This document shows, one piece after another, positions 7,343 through 16,526 of a DNA stretch of 64,000 nucleotides; position 1 is the first letter of the stretch; every line of letters begins with the position of its first letter. A model generated the notes under the pieces. That model made no database searches, was not told the DNA's origin, and saw only the letters and a program-made list of their open reading frames with translations. The DNA is from Bradyrhizobium ottawaense (GTDB lineage: Bacteria > Pseudomonadota > Alphaproteobacteria > Rhizobiales > Xanthobacteraceae). Made by a program: the position numbers and the translations under genes. The DNA lies in the NCBI RefSeq assembly GCF_002278135.3, contig NZ_CP029425.2, positions 1,340,001-1,404,000 of the forward strand, read 5' to 3'.

Positions 7343-8161
7343 TCAGCTCGCCAGGAAGTCGAGAACCACTTCGGAGTATTTTTGCGGCGCCTGCTCGAAC
7401 ATCGGATGCGTTGCGCTCGGGATGATCGCGGTCTTCGAATAGGGCACATGCGCCGCGAGCGCATGCAGCACCTTCGGCAGCAGGCCCTTGGTCCGCGCCC
7501 CCAGGATGAACAGCGTTGGCATCTTGATCTGCTCCGCATCCGCCTTCGAGAACGGCGGGCGGTTGTCACGGACCTGCCCGATCAGGGTATAGGCATTATC
7601 GCGCAAATTCTGCTTCACCATCGCCGGCAGCCGCGGCCAGGTGCCGGCGCCTTCCAGCGTGTCCACGAACACGGCGAGGCCGCCGTCGACATCGCCGGCG
7701 GCGATCTTCTCGGCCGAGGCCACGAAGCGCGCCAGGAGCGGCGAGGGCCCGCCGGCATAATCGGGGTCGAGGCTCGCATCGAGTTCGCCGCCGGGCTCGG
7801 CCAGGATCAGCCGCCGCAACAGATCTGGCCGCCGCTGCGCCACGCGGAAACAGATGTGCCCGCCGCGGGAATGGCCCATCAGGTCGACTGGGCCGAGATC
7901 GAGCTTCTCGATGAAGGCGATGACGTCGTCGACATGCTGGGCGATCGAGTAGGTGTCGCCGATGCCGTCCCATCGCGCCGGGAAGAAGTGCCGCAGGCTG
8001 ACAGCGATCACCCGGTGCCGTTGGGTCAGTGGGCCGAGCACGCAGCCCCAGGCCCGGAAGTCGTTGAGCGAGCCGTGCACGCAGACCAGCGGCGGCCGGC
8101 CGCTGTCCTCGCCCACATCGAGATAGGGCATGTCGTATCCGTTGACGTGGAGGCTCTGCAT
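7343..8161 (-). CDS. Alpha/beta-fold hydrolase (tandem copy 1)
   Basis: 272 residues from ATG 8161 (MQSLHVNGYDMPYLDVGED). The frame stays open far upstream, but the extension is antisense to the ogt-like gene and is rejected. Motifs are VCVHGSLNDFRAW, GHSRGGH with the nucleophilic Ser, and IPSATHPMFEQAP with the His. It is the upstream member of a tandem pair arising by duplication. Its promoter should lie in the 135-bp gap shared with the divergent methyltransferase gene. Function beyond hydrolase is not readable. Confidence 0.87.
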   Translation of the reverse strand: MQSLHVNGYDMPYLDVGEDSGRPPLVCVHGSLNDFRAWGCVLGPLTQRHRVIAVSLRHFFPARWDGIGDTYSIAQHVDDVIAFIEKLDLGPVDLMGHSRGGHICFRVAQRRPDLLRRLILAEPGGELDASLDPDYAGGPSPLLARFVASAEKIAAGDVDGGLAVFVDTLEGAGTWPRLPAMVKQNLRDNAYTLIGQVRDNRPPFSKADAEQIKMPTLFILGARTKGLLPKVLHALAAHVPYSKTAIIPSATHPMFEQAPQKYSEVVLDFLAS

Positions 8162-8296
8162 TCTTAGCTCGCGAAGGGGTTGGAACTCCTGTGCAAGATT
8201 CCCGGAAACCGGGTGGATCGCAACTATTTCCAAGCCTAGATTTGGCCCGAGATCACATTGGGGGCATGCGAGGCAACGCAAGCCAGGAACCAAGCC

Positions 8297-8839
8297 ATGA
8301 CCGACCAGCATTTCGCCCTGTTCGACACCAGGATCGGCCTCTGCGCCATCGCCTGGGGCCCGCGCGGCATCAACGGCACGCAATTGCCGATGGGCGGCGA
8401 AGGGAAGGTCCGCACCCGCATCAGCCAGCGGCACGCCGATGCCGTTGAGGCCGAGCCGACCCCTGAGGTGCGGCAGGCGATCGACCGCATGACAAAACTG
8501 CTCGCGGGCGAGCCGGATGACCTCACCGATATCGAGCTCGATCTCGACGGGGTGCCCGAGTTCAACCTCGGCGTCTATGCGATCGCCCGTGCCATCCCGC
8601 CCGGCAAGACCCTCACCTATGGCGACATCGCCAAGCAGCTCGGCGGCGTCCAGCTGTCGCGCGACGTCGGCCAGGCGCTCGGCCACAATCCGTGCCCGAT
8701 CGTCGTGCCCTGCCATCGCGTGCTGGCTGCCGGCAACAAGCCCGGCGGCTTCTCGGCGAATGGCGGCGTGGTGACGAAGCTGAAGATGCTCGAGATCGAA
8801 GGCGCGCTGGTGAACCACACGCCGAGTTTGTTTGATTGA
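8297..8839 (+). CDS. ogt: Methylated-DNA--[protein]-cysteine S-methyltransferase
   Basis: 180 residues from ATG 8297, preceded by AGGAA. The C-terminal domain carries the suicide-cysteine motif VVPCHRV and the following GGFSANGG segment, with the DNA-binding helix region GDIAKQLGGVQLSRDVGQALGHNP. It removes alkyl groups from O6-alkylguanine or O4-alkylthymine in one irreversible transfer. Length and lack of an Ada-type N-terminal regulatory domain fit an Ogt/AGT-like repair protein. It is divergent from the hydrolase pair. No alkylation-response operator was recognised. Confidence 0.9.
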   Translation: MTDQHFALFDTRIGLCAIAWGPRGINGTQLPMGGEGKVRTRISQRHADAVEAEPTPEVRQAIDRMTKLLAGEPDDLTDIELDLDGVPEFNLGVYAIARAIPPGKTLTYGDIAKQLGGVQLSRDVGQALGHNPCPIVVPCHRVLAAGNKPGGFSANGGVVTKLKMLEIEGALVNHTPSLFD

Positions 8840-8850
8840 GACTACGGCAG

Positions 8851-8940
8851 CGTAGGGTGGGTTAGCCGAAGGCGTAACCCACCACCTTTGTCTCCGCAGA
8901 AGCAGAAGAGGTGGGTTACGCTTCGCTAACCCACCCTACG
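8851..8940. repeat. Intergenic palindrome, family A (copy 2)
   Basis: CGTAGGGTGGGTTAGC ... GCTAACCCACCCTACG with inner GGCGTAACCCACC / GGTGGGTTACGC. This is the GTTAG sub-type of family A. It lies between the convergent ogt and acyl-CoA ligase stops and may help end both transcripts. Confidence 0.87.
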
Positions 8941-8949
8941 AACCGCGTG

Positions 8950-10494
8950 CTAAATCTTCGTCGCGGTCTTCGGCCAATATTTGTCGCGCAAATGCCGCTT
9001 CACCAGCTTGCCCGTCGGCGTGCGCGGCAGCTCCGCTTCGAAATCGATCGAACGCGGGCACTTGATGGCGGAGAGGCGGCCCTTGCAATAGGCGATCAAA
9101 TCGGCCTCGAGCGCCTTGCCGGCGCGGCTCATGTCGTGCGGCTGCACCACCGCCTTCACCTCTTCACCCATCTCCTCGTTCGGCACGCCGAACACCGCAA
9201 CGTCGGCGACGTCGGGGTGGGTGATCAGCACGTCCTCGGTCTCCTGCGGGTAGATGTTCACGCCGCCCGAGATGATCATGTAGGACTTGCGGTCGGTGAG
9301 ATAGAGGAAGCCCTCCTTGTCGAGATAGCCGACATCGCCGAGCGTCGACCATCCTTTCGCGTTGTAGGCCTTCTTCGTCTTCTCGGGGTCGTTGTGATAG
9401 GTGAACGCTGGCGCGTCGGCGAAATAGACCGTGCCGATCTCGCCGAGCGGTTGCTCCTCGTCGTTCTCGTCCAGAATCTTGATCTTGCCGACCACGGCGC
9501 GGCCGACGCTGCCGCGATGCTCCAGCCATTGTTGCGAATTGCAGACGGTGACGCCGTTGCCTTCCGAGCCCGCGTAATACTCGATCAGGATCGGCCCCCA
9601 CCATTCGATCATCTTCGCCTTGACGTCGATCGGGCAGGGAGCGGCGGCGTGGATCGCGCCCTTGAGCGTGGAGACGTTGTATCGGTTGCGAACCTCGTCC
9701 GGCAGCTTCAGCATGCGCACGAACATGGTCGGCACCAGCTGTGATTGGGTGACCTTGTATTTCTCGACGAGCTTGAGGAATTCCTCGGCGTCGAAATGCT
9801 CCATGATGATGGAGGTGCCGCCGAGCACGACCGCCATCATGTTGAAGCGCAAGGGAGCCGCGTGATAGAGCGGCGCAGGCGAGAGATAGGTGCTCTCTGC
9901 GTTCATGCCGCACATGTCGGCGCAGAGCACGCGCAGGAAGGCGTTCGGCACGTCGATCCTGTTGCCTTCGAACGCCTTCTTGATGCCTTTGGGCCGGCCG
10001 GTGGTGCCGGACGAATACAGCATGTCGTAGCCGGCGACCTCATCCGTAACAGGCGTGGTCGGCTGCGCCGCGGCCTCCTTGTCGTAGGAGCGAAAGCCGG
10101 GCTGTGGCTCGTCCATCATGTAGAAGACCGGCTCGCCGGGGGTGCCCTTGATCAGGCCTTTGATCTGGTCGGCGCATTTCGGCGTGGTGATCACGACCTT
10201 GGCGCCGCAATCAGCGATGATGTAGTCGATCTCGTCCTGCTTCAGATAGCGGCTGATCGCGGTGTAATAGAGCCCGCTCCGCTGCGCGGCCCAGCACAGC
10301 TCCATGAAGGCGAGGCGGTTCTCCATCAGCAGCGCGATGTGGTCGCCGGCCGTGAGGCCGAGCGAGCGGAACAGATGGGCGCCCTGGTTCGAAAGCTCGT
10401 CGAGCTCGCGATAGGTGATCGCCTTGCCGGTGCCGGCCATCCGGTAGGCGATCTTGTCGGGCGTGGTGCGGGCGTGGATGGAGGGGTGAGTCAT
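8950..10494 (-). CDS. Acyl-CoA synthetase (AMP-forming)
   Basis: 514 residues from ATG 10494 (MTHPSIHARTTPDK). Adenylate-forming motifs are present: YSSGTTGRPKGIKK (phosphate loop), YYAGSEGNGVTVCN, GWSTLGDVGYLDKEG, the hinge before DRKSYMIISGGVNIYP, and the C-terminal PTGKLVKR with the adenylation lysine. It activates a carboxylic acid to its CoA thioester at the head of a beta-oxidation gene set. The upstream extension to 10599 is translated repeat (WVPAFAGTT) and not a real N-terminus. Chain length or aromatic specificity is not determined by these motifs. Confidence 0.9.
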   Translation of the reverse strand: MTHPSIHARTTPDKIAYRMAGTGKAITYRELDELSNQGAHLFRSLGLTAGDHIALLMENRLAFMELCWAAQRSGLYYTAISRYLKQDEIDYIIADCGAKVVITTPKCADQIKGLIKGTPGEPVFYMMDEPQPGFRSYDKEAAAQPTTPVTDEVAGYDMLYSSGTTGRPKGIKKAFEGNRIDVPNAFLRVLCADMCGMNAESTYLSPAPLYHAAPLRFNMMAVVLGGTSIIMEHFDAEEFLKLVEKYKVTQSQLVPTMFVRMLKLPDEVRNRYNVSTLKGAIHAAAPCPIDVKAKMIEWWGPILIEYYAGSEGNGVTVCNSQQWLEHRGSVGRAVVGKIKILDENDEEQPLGEIGTVYFADAPAFTYHNDPEKTKKAYNAKGWSTLGDVGYLDKEGFLYLTDRKSYMIISGGVNIYPQETEDVLITHPDVADVAVFGVPNEEMGEEVKAVVQPHDMSRAGKALEADLIAYCKGRLSAIKCPRSIDFEAELPRTPTGKLVKRHLRDKYWPKTATKI

Positions 10495-10522
10495 GAGCGC
10501 AGGTCCCAAAGGCACACGAGAT

Positions 10523-10649
10523 GTCGTCCCGGCGAAAGCCGGGACCCATAACCACAGGGCGTCGTTTGGCAGAGGATCGTCGTTCGGTACTGCGACCAAC
10601 CACTATCGATAGATTTCGCGGTATGGGTCCCGGCTTTCGCCGGGACGAC
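10523..10649. repeat. Intergenic palindrome, family C (copy 1)
   Basis: GTCGTCCCGGCGAAAGCCGG ... CCGGCTTTCGCCGGGACGAC, with ACCCATA / TATGGGT blocks inside each arm. Each arm is itself a small hairpin. It separates the thiolase gene from the downstream ligase gene on the same strand. Confidence 0.87.
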
Positions 10650-10672
10650 ACCGTTAGTGTGGCGGCAGTAGC

Positions 10673-11845
10673 TTACAGGCGCTCCACGATCGTCACGTTG
10701 GCCATGCCGCCGCCTTCGCACATGGTCTGCAGGCCGTAGCGCTTGCCGCGCTGGTGCAGGGCGTGGACCAGCGTTGTCATCAGCTTGGTGCCGGAGCCGC
10801 CGAGCGGATGGCCGAGCGCGATGGCGCCGCCGTTGACGTTGAGCCTGTCAGGATCGGCGCCGGTCGTCTTGAGCCAGCCCGTGGGCACCGAGGCGAAGGC
10901 CTCGTTGACCTCGAACAGGTCGATGTCGCCGATCTTCATGCCGGCCTTTTCCAGCGCCTTCTTGGTGGCGTGCAGGGGGGCATCGAGCATGATGACGGGA
11001 TCGCCGCCAGTCATGGTCATATGATGGATGCGAGCCAGCGGCTTCACGCCGAGCTGCTTGAGGCCGCGCTCGTTGACGACCATCACGCCGGAGGCGCCGT
11101 CGCAGATCTGGCTGGCGCTGGCCGCGGTCAGCTTGCCGTTCTCGGCGATCAGCTTGACGCCCTTGATGCCGTCGAGGGTGGCATCGAAGCGGATGCCCTC
11201 GTCGATGTGGTGGGTGTCCTTGCTGCCGTCGGCGCGGGTGATCTCGAGCGGCACGATCTCCTTCTTGAAGTGGCCGGCTTGCGTTGCCGCGATCGCGCGC
11301 TGATGGCTGTTATAGGAATATTCGTCCAGATCATCCTTCGACAGGCCGTACTTCTCGGCCATCATCTCCGCGCCGGTGAACTGGCTGAACACGATGTTGG
11401 GATAGCGCTGCTCGATGCCCGGGCTCTTGTAATTGCCAAAGCCATTCTTGGCGGGAAGCTGCGAGGACAGGCCCATCGGCACGCGCGTCATCGATTCCAC
11501 GCCGGCAGCGATCACGACGTCCATGGTGCCGGACATCACCGCTTGCGCGGCGAAGTGCAGTGCCTGCTGCGAGGAGCCGCACTGGCGGTCGATCGAGGTG
11601 CCGGGCACGCTCTCCGGCAGCTTCGAGGCCATGATCGCGTTGCGCGCGACATTGTTGGACTGTTCGCCGACCTGCATGACGCAGCCCATGATCACGTCCT
11701 CGACTAGCGCAGGATCGACCTTGGTGCGGTCGACCAGCTCGTTCAGCACTTTTGCCGCGAGATCGGCCGGATGCCAGCCAGCGAGACGGCCCCCCTTGCG
11801 CCCGCCCGCGGTACGCGCAGCGGCGACGATGTAAGCCTCGGCCAT
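10673..11845 (-). CDS. Acetyl-CoA acyltransferase (thiolase)
   Basis: 390 residues from ATG 11845, with AGGGAG upstream. The active-site Cys is at about residue 89 (DRQCGSSQQA), the second-half motif is NVNGGAIALGHPLGGSGTKL, and the C-terminal Cys is in CEGGGMANV. Thiolases cleave 3-ketoacyl-CoA with CoA in beta-oxidation, or condense acetyl-CoA in reverse; the genes around it (ligase, dehydrogenases, hydratase) favour degradation. It is divergent from the TetR gene and is probably its target. Length is typical of the degradative class. Confidence 0.92.
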   Translation of the reverse strand: MAEAYIVAAARTAGGRKGGRLAGWHPADLAAKVLNELVDRTKVDPALVEDVIMGCVMQVGEQSNNVARNAIMASKLPESVPGTSIDRQCGSSQQALHFAAQAVMSGTMDVVIAAGVESMTRVPMGLSSQLPAKNGFGNYKSPGIEQRYPNIVFSQFTGAEMMAEKYGLSKDDLDEYSYNSHQRAIAATQAGHFKKEIVPLEITRADGSKDTHHIDEGIRFDATLDGIKGVKLIAENGKLTAASASQICDGASGVMVVNERGLKQLGVKPLARIHHMTMTGGDPVIMLDAPLHATKKALEKAGMKIGDIDLFEVNEAFASVPTGWLKTTGADPDRLNVNGGAIALGHPLGGSGTKLMTTLVHALHQRGKRYGLQTMCEGGGMANVTIVERL

Positions 11846-11965
11846 GTCGGTTTCTCCCTGAATTCTTGATTGGGTCGGTTGTCGGGGCGGATTTAAGGGA
11901 CGCAAGATGATTTAGTCAATCGATCAATTAATTCTTGTGATGAGGCGCTGCTTGGGCTTATCTGC

Positions 11966-12655
11966 GTGCCTCTCGAGGTGCATTCAGGGATCTCCGTGGC
12001 TACCAGCGTACCGAACAGGCTCCCCAGCGGAAAAAATTCCACGGCAGAGAAATTGCTCGTGGCCGCGAGCGAGTTGATGATCGAACGCTCCTCGATCGAG
12101 ATCTCGCTCAGCGACATCGCCCAGAAGTCGGGCGCCAACGCCGCGCTGGTCAAATATCACTTCGGCAACAAGGACGGCCTGCTGCTGGCACTGCTCGCGC
12201 GGGACGCCGCGACCGAGATGTCCAATCTCGAATATCTGCTGGCGCAGCCGATCACGGCGACGGCGAAGCTCAAGCTGCATATCGGCGGCATCATCCGCGC
12301 CTATCACCGGTTCCCCTATATGAACCGGCTGATCCACTATCTCCTGCACGAGAGCGTCGCCGGCTCCGCGGACGAAGTTTCAAAATTCTTCGTGGCGCCG
12401 CTGCTCGACTTTCACCGCCGCCTGCTCGCCGAGGGCGTCAGCCAGGGCGAATTTCGCGCCACCGATCCCGTGCTGTTCTACACCAGCCTGATCGGCGCCT
12501 GCGATCATCTGTTCTTTGGCCGGCACGCGATGTCCCGCGCGACCGGCGTCGGCCCGGTCACCGACGACGTCTGCCGGCAATATATCAAGCACATGGAAAC
12601 GCTGATCTGCGGCGGCATCCTCACGCAAGCCGGGGAAGCTGCCGCGGCCGGATGA
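11966..12655 (+). CDS. TetR family transcriptional regulator
   Basis: Up to 229 residues. The helix-turn-helix is SLSDIAQKSGANAALVKYHFGNKDGLL. The start is uncertain: GTG 11966 gives the longest form, but a GTG about 30 nt downstream (VATSVPNRLPSG) has AGGGA in front and is attractive. The C-terminal ligand domain is variable, as usual. Divergent from the thiolase and upstream of the dehydrogenase/hydratase/ligase genes, it probably represses the whole acyl-CoA region, with an acyl-CoA as a likely inducer. The gap contains TCAATCGATCAA, a possible but imperfect operator. Ligand and operator are inference. Confidence 0.88.
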   Translation: MPLEVHSGISVATSVPNRLPSGKNSTAEKLLVAASELMIERSSIEISLSDIAQKSGANAALVKYHFGNKDGLLLALLARDAATEMSNLEYLLAQPITATAKLKLHIGGIIRAYHRFPYMNRLIHYLLHESVAGSADEVSKFFVAPLLDFHRRLLAEGVSQGEFRATDPVLFYTSLIGACDHLFFGRHAMSRATGVGPVTDDVCRQYIKHMETLICGGILTQAGEAAAAG

Positions 12656-12710
12656 TCCGGCCGCAACTCTCAAGTCTAGAGAAGAAACGTCCAAGGAAAG
12701 GTAGCCTGTC

Positions 12711-13469
12711 ATGGAATTGAAAGACGTAGCCGTTCTCATCACCGGCGGTGGTTCGGGCCTCGGCGAGGCGACCGCCCGCGCCATGGCGGCCAAGGGCGCC
12801 AGGATCGGCGTGATCGACCAGAACAAGGAGAATGCCGAGAAGGTCGCGGCCGAGGTGAAGGGCGTGGCGCTCCATGCCGACGTCACCAGCGAAGAGCAGA
12901 TCAAGGCCGCGATCGCCAAGGCGGAAGCCGCGCATGGCGTTGCGCGGGTGCTGATGAACTGCGCCGGCATCGGCGGCTCGCAGCGCATCGTCGGCCGTGA
13001 CGGCGTCTATCCCCTGGAGAAGTTCGCGCGCATCATCAACGTCAATCTGATCGGCACCTTCAACTGCCTGCGGCTGTTCGCCGAGCGCCTCGTCACGATC
13101 GAGCCAGTCGGTGAAGAGCGCGGCGTCATCATCAATACGGCCTCGGTTGCCGCTTACGAAGGACAGATCGGCCAGATCGCCTATTCGGCCTCGAAGGGCG
13201 GCGTCGTCGGTTTGACTTTGCCGGCCGCGCGCGATCTCGCCAGCCAGAAGATCCGAGTCAACACCATCGCGCCCGGCCTGTTCTTCACGCCGCTGCTGAT
13301 GGGGCTGAACGAGGAGGCCCGCAAGAGCCTGGGCGCGCAGGTGCCGCATCCCTCGCGCCTTGGCGACGCCAAGGAATACGGCTCGCTCGCGGTGCATATC
13401 GTCGAGAACCCGATGCTGAACGGCGAGACCATCCGTCTCGACGGTGCCATCCGCATGGCGCCGAGGTAG
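12711..13469 (+). CDS. Short-chain dehydrogenase, 3-hydroxyacyl-CoA dehydrogenase (HSD10-like)
   Basis: 252 residues. The NAD-binding motif ITGGGSGLGEATA is at the N-terminus, NCAGIGG follows, and the catalytic Ser and YxxxK are in NTASVAAYEGQ and AYSASK. The insertion containing RIVGRDGVYPLEKFARIINVN and the ending HPSRLGDAKEYGSLAVHIVENPMLNGETIRLDGA resemble type-2 3-hydroxyacyl-CoA dehydrogenases (17-beta-HSD10 class). It would oxidise the hydroxyacyl-CoA made by the hydratase encoded next. RBS AAGGAAAGG. It is the first gene after the TetR regulator. Confidence 0.9.
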   Translation: MELKDVAVLITGGGSGLGEATARAMAAKGARIGVIDQNKENAEKVAAEVKGVALHADVTSEEQIKAAIAKAEAAHGVARVLMNCAGIGGSQRIVGRDGVYPLEKFARIINVNLIGTFNCLRLFAERLVTIEPVGEERGVIINTASVAAYEGQIGQIAYSASKGGVVGLTLPAARDLASQKIRVNTIAPGLFFTPLLMGLNEEARKSLGAQVPHPSRLGDAKEYGSLAVHIVENPMLNGETIRLDGAIRMAPR

Positions 13470-13483
13470 CTGCAAACTCCGCT

Positions 13484-13612
13484 GTCGTCCCGGCGAAAGC
13501 CGGGACCCATACTCCGCGGCGTCTGTGGCGGGCACGCTGGCAGACGCGGTGCGCAAACAACAAACGCCTGTGGTTATGGGTCCCGGCTCGCGCTTCGCTT
13601 GGCCGGGACGAC
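13484..13612. repeat. Intergenic palindrome, family C (copy 2)
   Basis: GTCGTCCCGGCGAAAGCCGG at the left and GGCCGGGACGAC at the right, with an ATGGGTCCCGGC block inside. It fills the gap between the dehydrogenase and hydratase genes, ending about 18 bp before the next ATG. Confidence 0.86.
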
Positions 13613-13630
13613 AGTGAGGAGGAGCGCCCC

Positions 13631-14437
13631 ATGTCCCAACCGCTGCTGATCGAGCATGATGACGGCGTCGACCGGGTGACGCTCAATCGTCCTGACAGTC
13701 TCAACGCGCTCGATCCCGCGCTGATCGATGCGCTCAACGTTTATTTCCAGGGCCTCCAGCGCAACCGCGACACGCGTGTCGTGGTGCTGAAGGGGGCCGG
13801 CAAGAACTTTTGCGCGGGCCTCGATCTCAAGGCGGCCGTGGCCCGCCGGGCCGGGCAACAGGAGCCGCCTGGCGTCACGGAGTCGCTGGATTCGCAGCGC
13901 CGCATCGCCGACATCGTGATGCTGATGCGGCGCTGTCCGCAGCCAATCATCTCTCTCGTGCAAGGCGCGGCGGCCGGCGGCGGCTTTGCGCTGGCGCTTG
14001 CCTCCGACATCCGCATCGCGACGAAATCGGCGCGGATGAACTGCGCCTTCATCAAGCTCGGCCTGGGCGGCTGCGACATCGGCACCAGCTATTTCTTGCC
14101 GCGCCTCGTCGGCGTGTCCGTGGCGTCGGAGCTGATCCTCACCGGCCGGTTCATCGGCGCCGAGCGCGCGCTGGCGGTCGGGCTGGTCTCGGAGGTCGTC
14201 GAGGAAGACAAGCTCGATGCGGCGGCCGAACCCTATGTCGAGGCGATGATGACGGCGTCGCCCGTGGGCCTGCGTCTCTCCAAGGAATGCCTCAACATGA
14301 GCGTCGATGCGGGATCGCTGGAAGCAGTTATCGCTATGGAAGATCGCAACCAGGTCCTGTGCAGCCGTTCCGAGGAATTCTCGGAAGGCATCAGGGCCTT
14401 CCTTGAGAAGCGAAAGCCTGTCTATATCAAGCGCTGA
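13631..14437 (+). CDS. Enoyl-CoA hydratase/isomerase family protein
   Basis: 268 residues with a crotonase fold. The first oxyanion segment is KNFCAGLDLKAAV and the second PIISLVQGAAAGGGFALALASD. The downstream region NCAFIKLGLGGCDIGTSYFLPRLVG holds the acidic catalytic area, where canonical hydratase Glu positions are partly replaced (Leu-Gly-Gly-Cys-Asp), so isomerase or other crotonase chemistry is possible. RBS GGAGGAG just before ATG. It lies in line with the dehydrogenase upstream and a feruloyl-CoA-synthase-like ligase 43 bp downstream. Confidence 0.9.
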   Translation: MSQPLLIEHDDGVDRVTLNRPDSLNALDPALIDALNVYFQGLQRNRDTRVVVLKGAGKNFCAGLDLKAAVARRAGQQEPPGVTESLDSQRRIADIVMLMRRCPQPIISLVQGAAAGGGFALALASDIRIATKSARMNCAFIKLGLGGCDIGTSYFLPRLVGVSVASELILTGRFIGAERALAVGLVSEVVEEDKLDAAAEPYVEAMMTASPVGLRLSKECLNMSVDAGSLEAVIAMEDRNQVLCSRSEEFSEGIRAFLEKRKPVYIKR

Positions 14438-14480
14438 ACGAGAACGATCCGCAAAGGACGATAATTCCGGGAGACGCAAA

Positions 14481-16352
14481 ATGAGTGGAAGCGCGGCGGC
14501 TGTGATGACGAAGCCCGCCTTTCGCAAGATCGAATGGCTCGCGCGCGACATCGACGTCGAGCGCCGCAGCGACGGCACAGTGGTGCTGAAGTCGCGCATT
14601 CCGCTGCAAGCTTACGAGAAGCACATTCCGGCATCGCTGGCGAAATGGGCGAAGGAAGCGCCCGAGCGCATCTGGCTGGCGCAGCGCGGCGGTCCGAACC
14701 GCGAATGGCGCAAGGTGTCCTATGGCGAAGCCAAGCGCACCGTGGATGCGCTGACGCAAGGGCTGCTCAACCTGGGACTCGATGGTCGGCCCGTTGCGAT
14801 CCTCTCCGGCAATTCGATCGAGCATGCGCTGATGACGCAGGCCGCGATGCAGGCGCGTTCGCCAGCGGCGCCGGTGTCGCCGGCCTATTCCTTGATGAGC
14901 CACGATCACGTCAAGCTGAAGTATCTGTTCGACCTGATCAAGCCGGCCGTGGTGATGGTGCAGGACGGCCCGACCTTCGAGAAGGCACTGAAGGCGATCG
15001 ATCTCACCGGCGTCACCGTGGTTCACGTCGCGCGGCCATGTGAGGGCATCAAGAGCGTCAGCTTTGCTGAGCTCGCGGCAACTCCGGTGACCAAGGACGT
15101 CGAGGAGTCGATCGCCAAGATCACGCCCGACACCGTCGGCAAGCTGCTGTTCACGTCAGGCTCGACCGGCATGCCCAAGGCCGTCATCAACACGCAGAAG
15201 ATGATGTGCGCCAATGCGGCGATGATGATGCAGGTGCGGCCGCGCTCGCCTGATGGTCCTGTTGCGACCATGCTGGACTGGATGCCCTGGAATCACACCA
15301 TGGGCGGCAACGCGGCGTTCCACCCGATCCTGGTCGATGGCGGCACGCTCTATATCGACGATGGCCGGCCGATGCCGGGCCAGTTCGAGGAGACGCTGCG
15401 AAACCTGCGCGAGATCTCGCCGACCTACTACGCCAATGTACCGGCCGGTTACGCGGCGCTCGCGGCCGCCATGGAAAAGGATGATGCGCTCTGCCGCTCG
15501 TTCTTCAAGAACCTGTCGATCATGGCCTATGGCGGCGCGCGGCTGCCTGATGATCTCTACGATCGCATGCAGGCTCTCGCCGTCAAGACCACCGGCGAAC
15601 GCATCGTGTTCTACACCGGCTGGGGCTCGACCGAGACCGCGCCGACCTCGACCGGCACCTATTGGGACACCGAGCGCGTCGGCCTGATCGGCCTGCCATT
15701 CCCCGGCGTCGAGTTGAAGATGGTGCCGTGCGGCTCGAAATACGAATTGCGGCTGCGCGGCGTCAACGTTACGCCGGGCTATTTCGGCCAGTCTGAGCTG
15801 ACAAAGAAGATGTTCGACGAGGAAGGCTTTTACTGCATCGGCGATGCCGGGATCTTCGTCGACGATGCCGATCCGGTGAAGGGCATCATCTTTGCAGGCC
15901 GCGTGGTCGAAGACTTCAAGCTCACCACCGGCACCTTCGTGCATGTCGGCTCGCTGCGGACCGATGCGATCGCGGCGGCCACGCCTGTCGTGCACGACGC
16001 GCCGGTCGCGGGGCAGGACCGCCCGTTCATCGGCCTGCTCGCCTGGCCCAATTTGCACGCCTGCCGGCAACTCGTCGGCAATCCCGAGCTGAGCTTCGAG
16101 GACGCAGTGAAGCACCCCGAGATCGTCGCCTGCTTCAAGCGCGGGCTGGAGGCGCACAACAGGGAGTGCGAAGGTGCCAGCAGCCGCATCATCGCGCGCG
16201 CCATGCTGATGGTCGAGCCGCCCTCGATCGACGGCAACGAACTCACCGACAAGGGCTACATCAACCAGCGCGCCGGCCTCGAACGCCGCGCGGCACTAGT
16301 CGAGCGGCTCTATGCCGACAAGCCTGATCAGGATGTGATCGTGCTGAAATGA
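14481..16352 (+). CDS. Feruloyl-CoA synthase family AMP-forming ligase
   Basis: 623 residues from ATG 14481 (GGGAGA upstream). The phosphate loop is LLFTSGSTGMPKAVINT, followed by WMPWNHTMGGNAAFHPILVDGGTLYIDDG, which is characteristic of the feruloyl-CoA synthase branch; the late GYINQRAGLERRAAL tail also fits. The family activates ferulate, coumarate or related phenylpropanoids, but many relatives sit in beta-oxidation clusters with unknown substrates. Together with hydratase, dehydrogenase, thiolase and acyl-CoA dehydrogenases it suggests CoA-dependent side-chain shortening of an aromatic or cyclic acid. No aromatic-ring cleavage gene is in the window. Confidence 0.87.
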   Translation: MSGSAAAVMTKPAFRKIEWLARDIDVERRSDGTVVLKSRIPLQAYEKHIPASLAKWAKEAPERIWLAQRGGPNREWRKVSYGEAKRTVDALTQGLLNLGLDGRPVAILSGNSIEHALMTQAAMQARSPAAPVSPAYSLMSHDHVKLKYLFDLIKPAVVMVQDGPTFEKALKAIDLTGVTVVHVARPCEGIKSVSFAELAATPVTKDVEESIAKITPDTVGKLLFTSGSTGMPKAVINTQKMMCANAAMMMQVRPRSPDGPVATMLDWMPWNHTMGGNAAFHPILVDGGTLYIDDGRPMPGQFEETLRNLREISPTYYANVPAGYAALAAAMEKDDALCRSFFKNLSIMAYGGARLPDDLYDRMQALAVKTTGERIVFYTGWGSTETAPTSTGTYWDTERVGLIGLPFPGVELKMVPCGSKYELRLRGVNVTPGYFGQSELTKKMFDEEGFYCIGDAGIFVDDADPVKGIIFAGRVVEDFKLTTGTFVHVGSLRTDAIAAATPVVHDAPVAGQDRPFIGLLAWPNLHACRQLVGNPELSFEDAVKHPEIVACFKRGLEAHNRECEGASSRIIARAMLMVEPPSIDGNELTDKGYINQRAGLERRAALVERLYADKPDQDVIVLK

Positions 16353-16372
16353 AGACGACACTCGCTCACCTC

Positions 16373-16492
16373 GTCATTCCGGGATGGCCCGAAGGGCCAG
16401 GCCCGGAATCCATAACCCCGGCTCGTGGTTATGGATTCTCAGATGTGCAATTGCGCATCATAGCTCGCGACTTCGTCGCGCCCGGGAATGAC
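16373..16492. repeat. Intergenic palindrome, family B (copy 3)
   Basis: GTCATTCCGGGATGGCCCGA ... GCGCCCGGGAATGAC with ATCCATAACC / GGTTATGGAT inside. It lies between the ligase and the first acyl-CoA dehydrogenase gene. Confidence 0.84.
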
Positions 16493-16526
16493 GGTCTCAA
16501 TGACAACGAATAAGAGGTAGCCCGCC

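Noticed and set aside
8162..8818. N-terminal extension of the second alpha/beta hydrolase to 8818
   Set aside because: It is antisense to the ogt-like gene. The paralogue starts at the equivalent of 8161.
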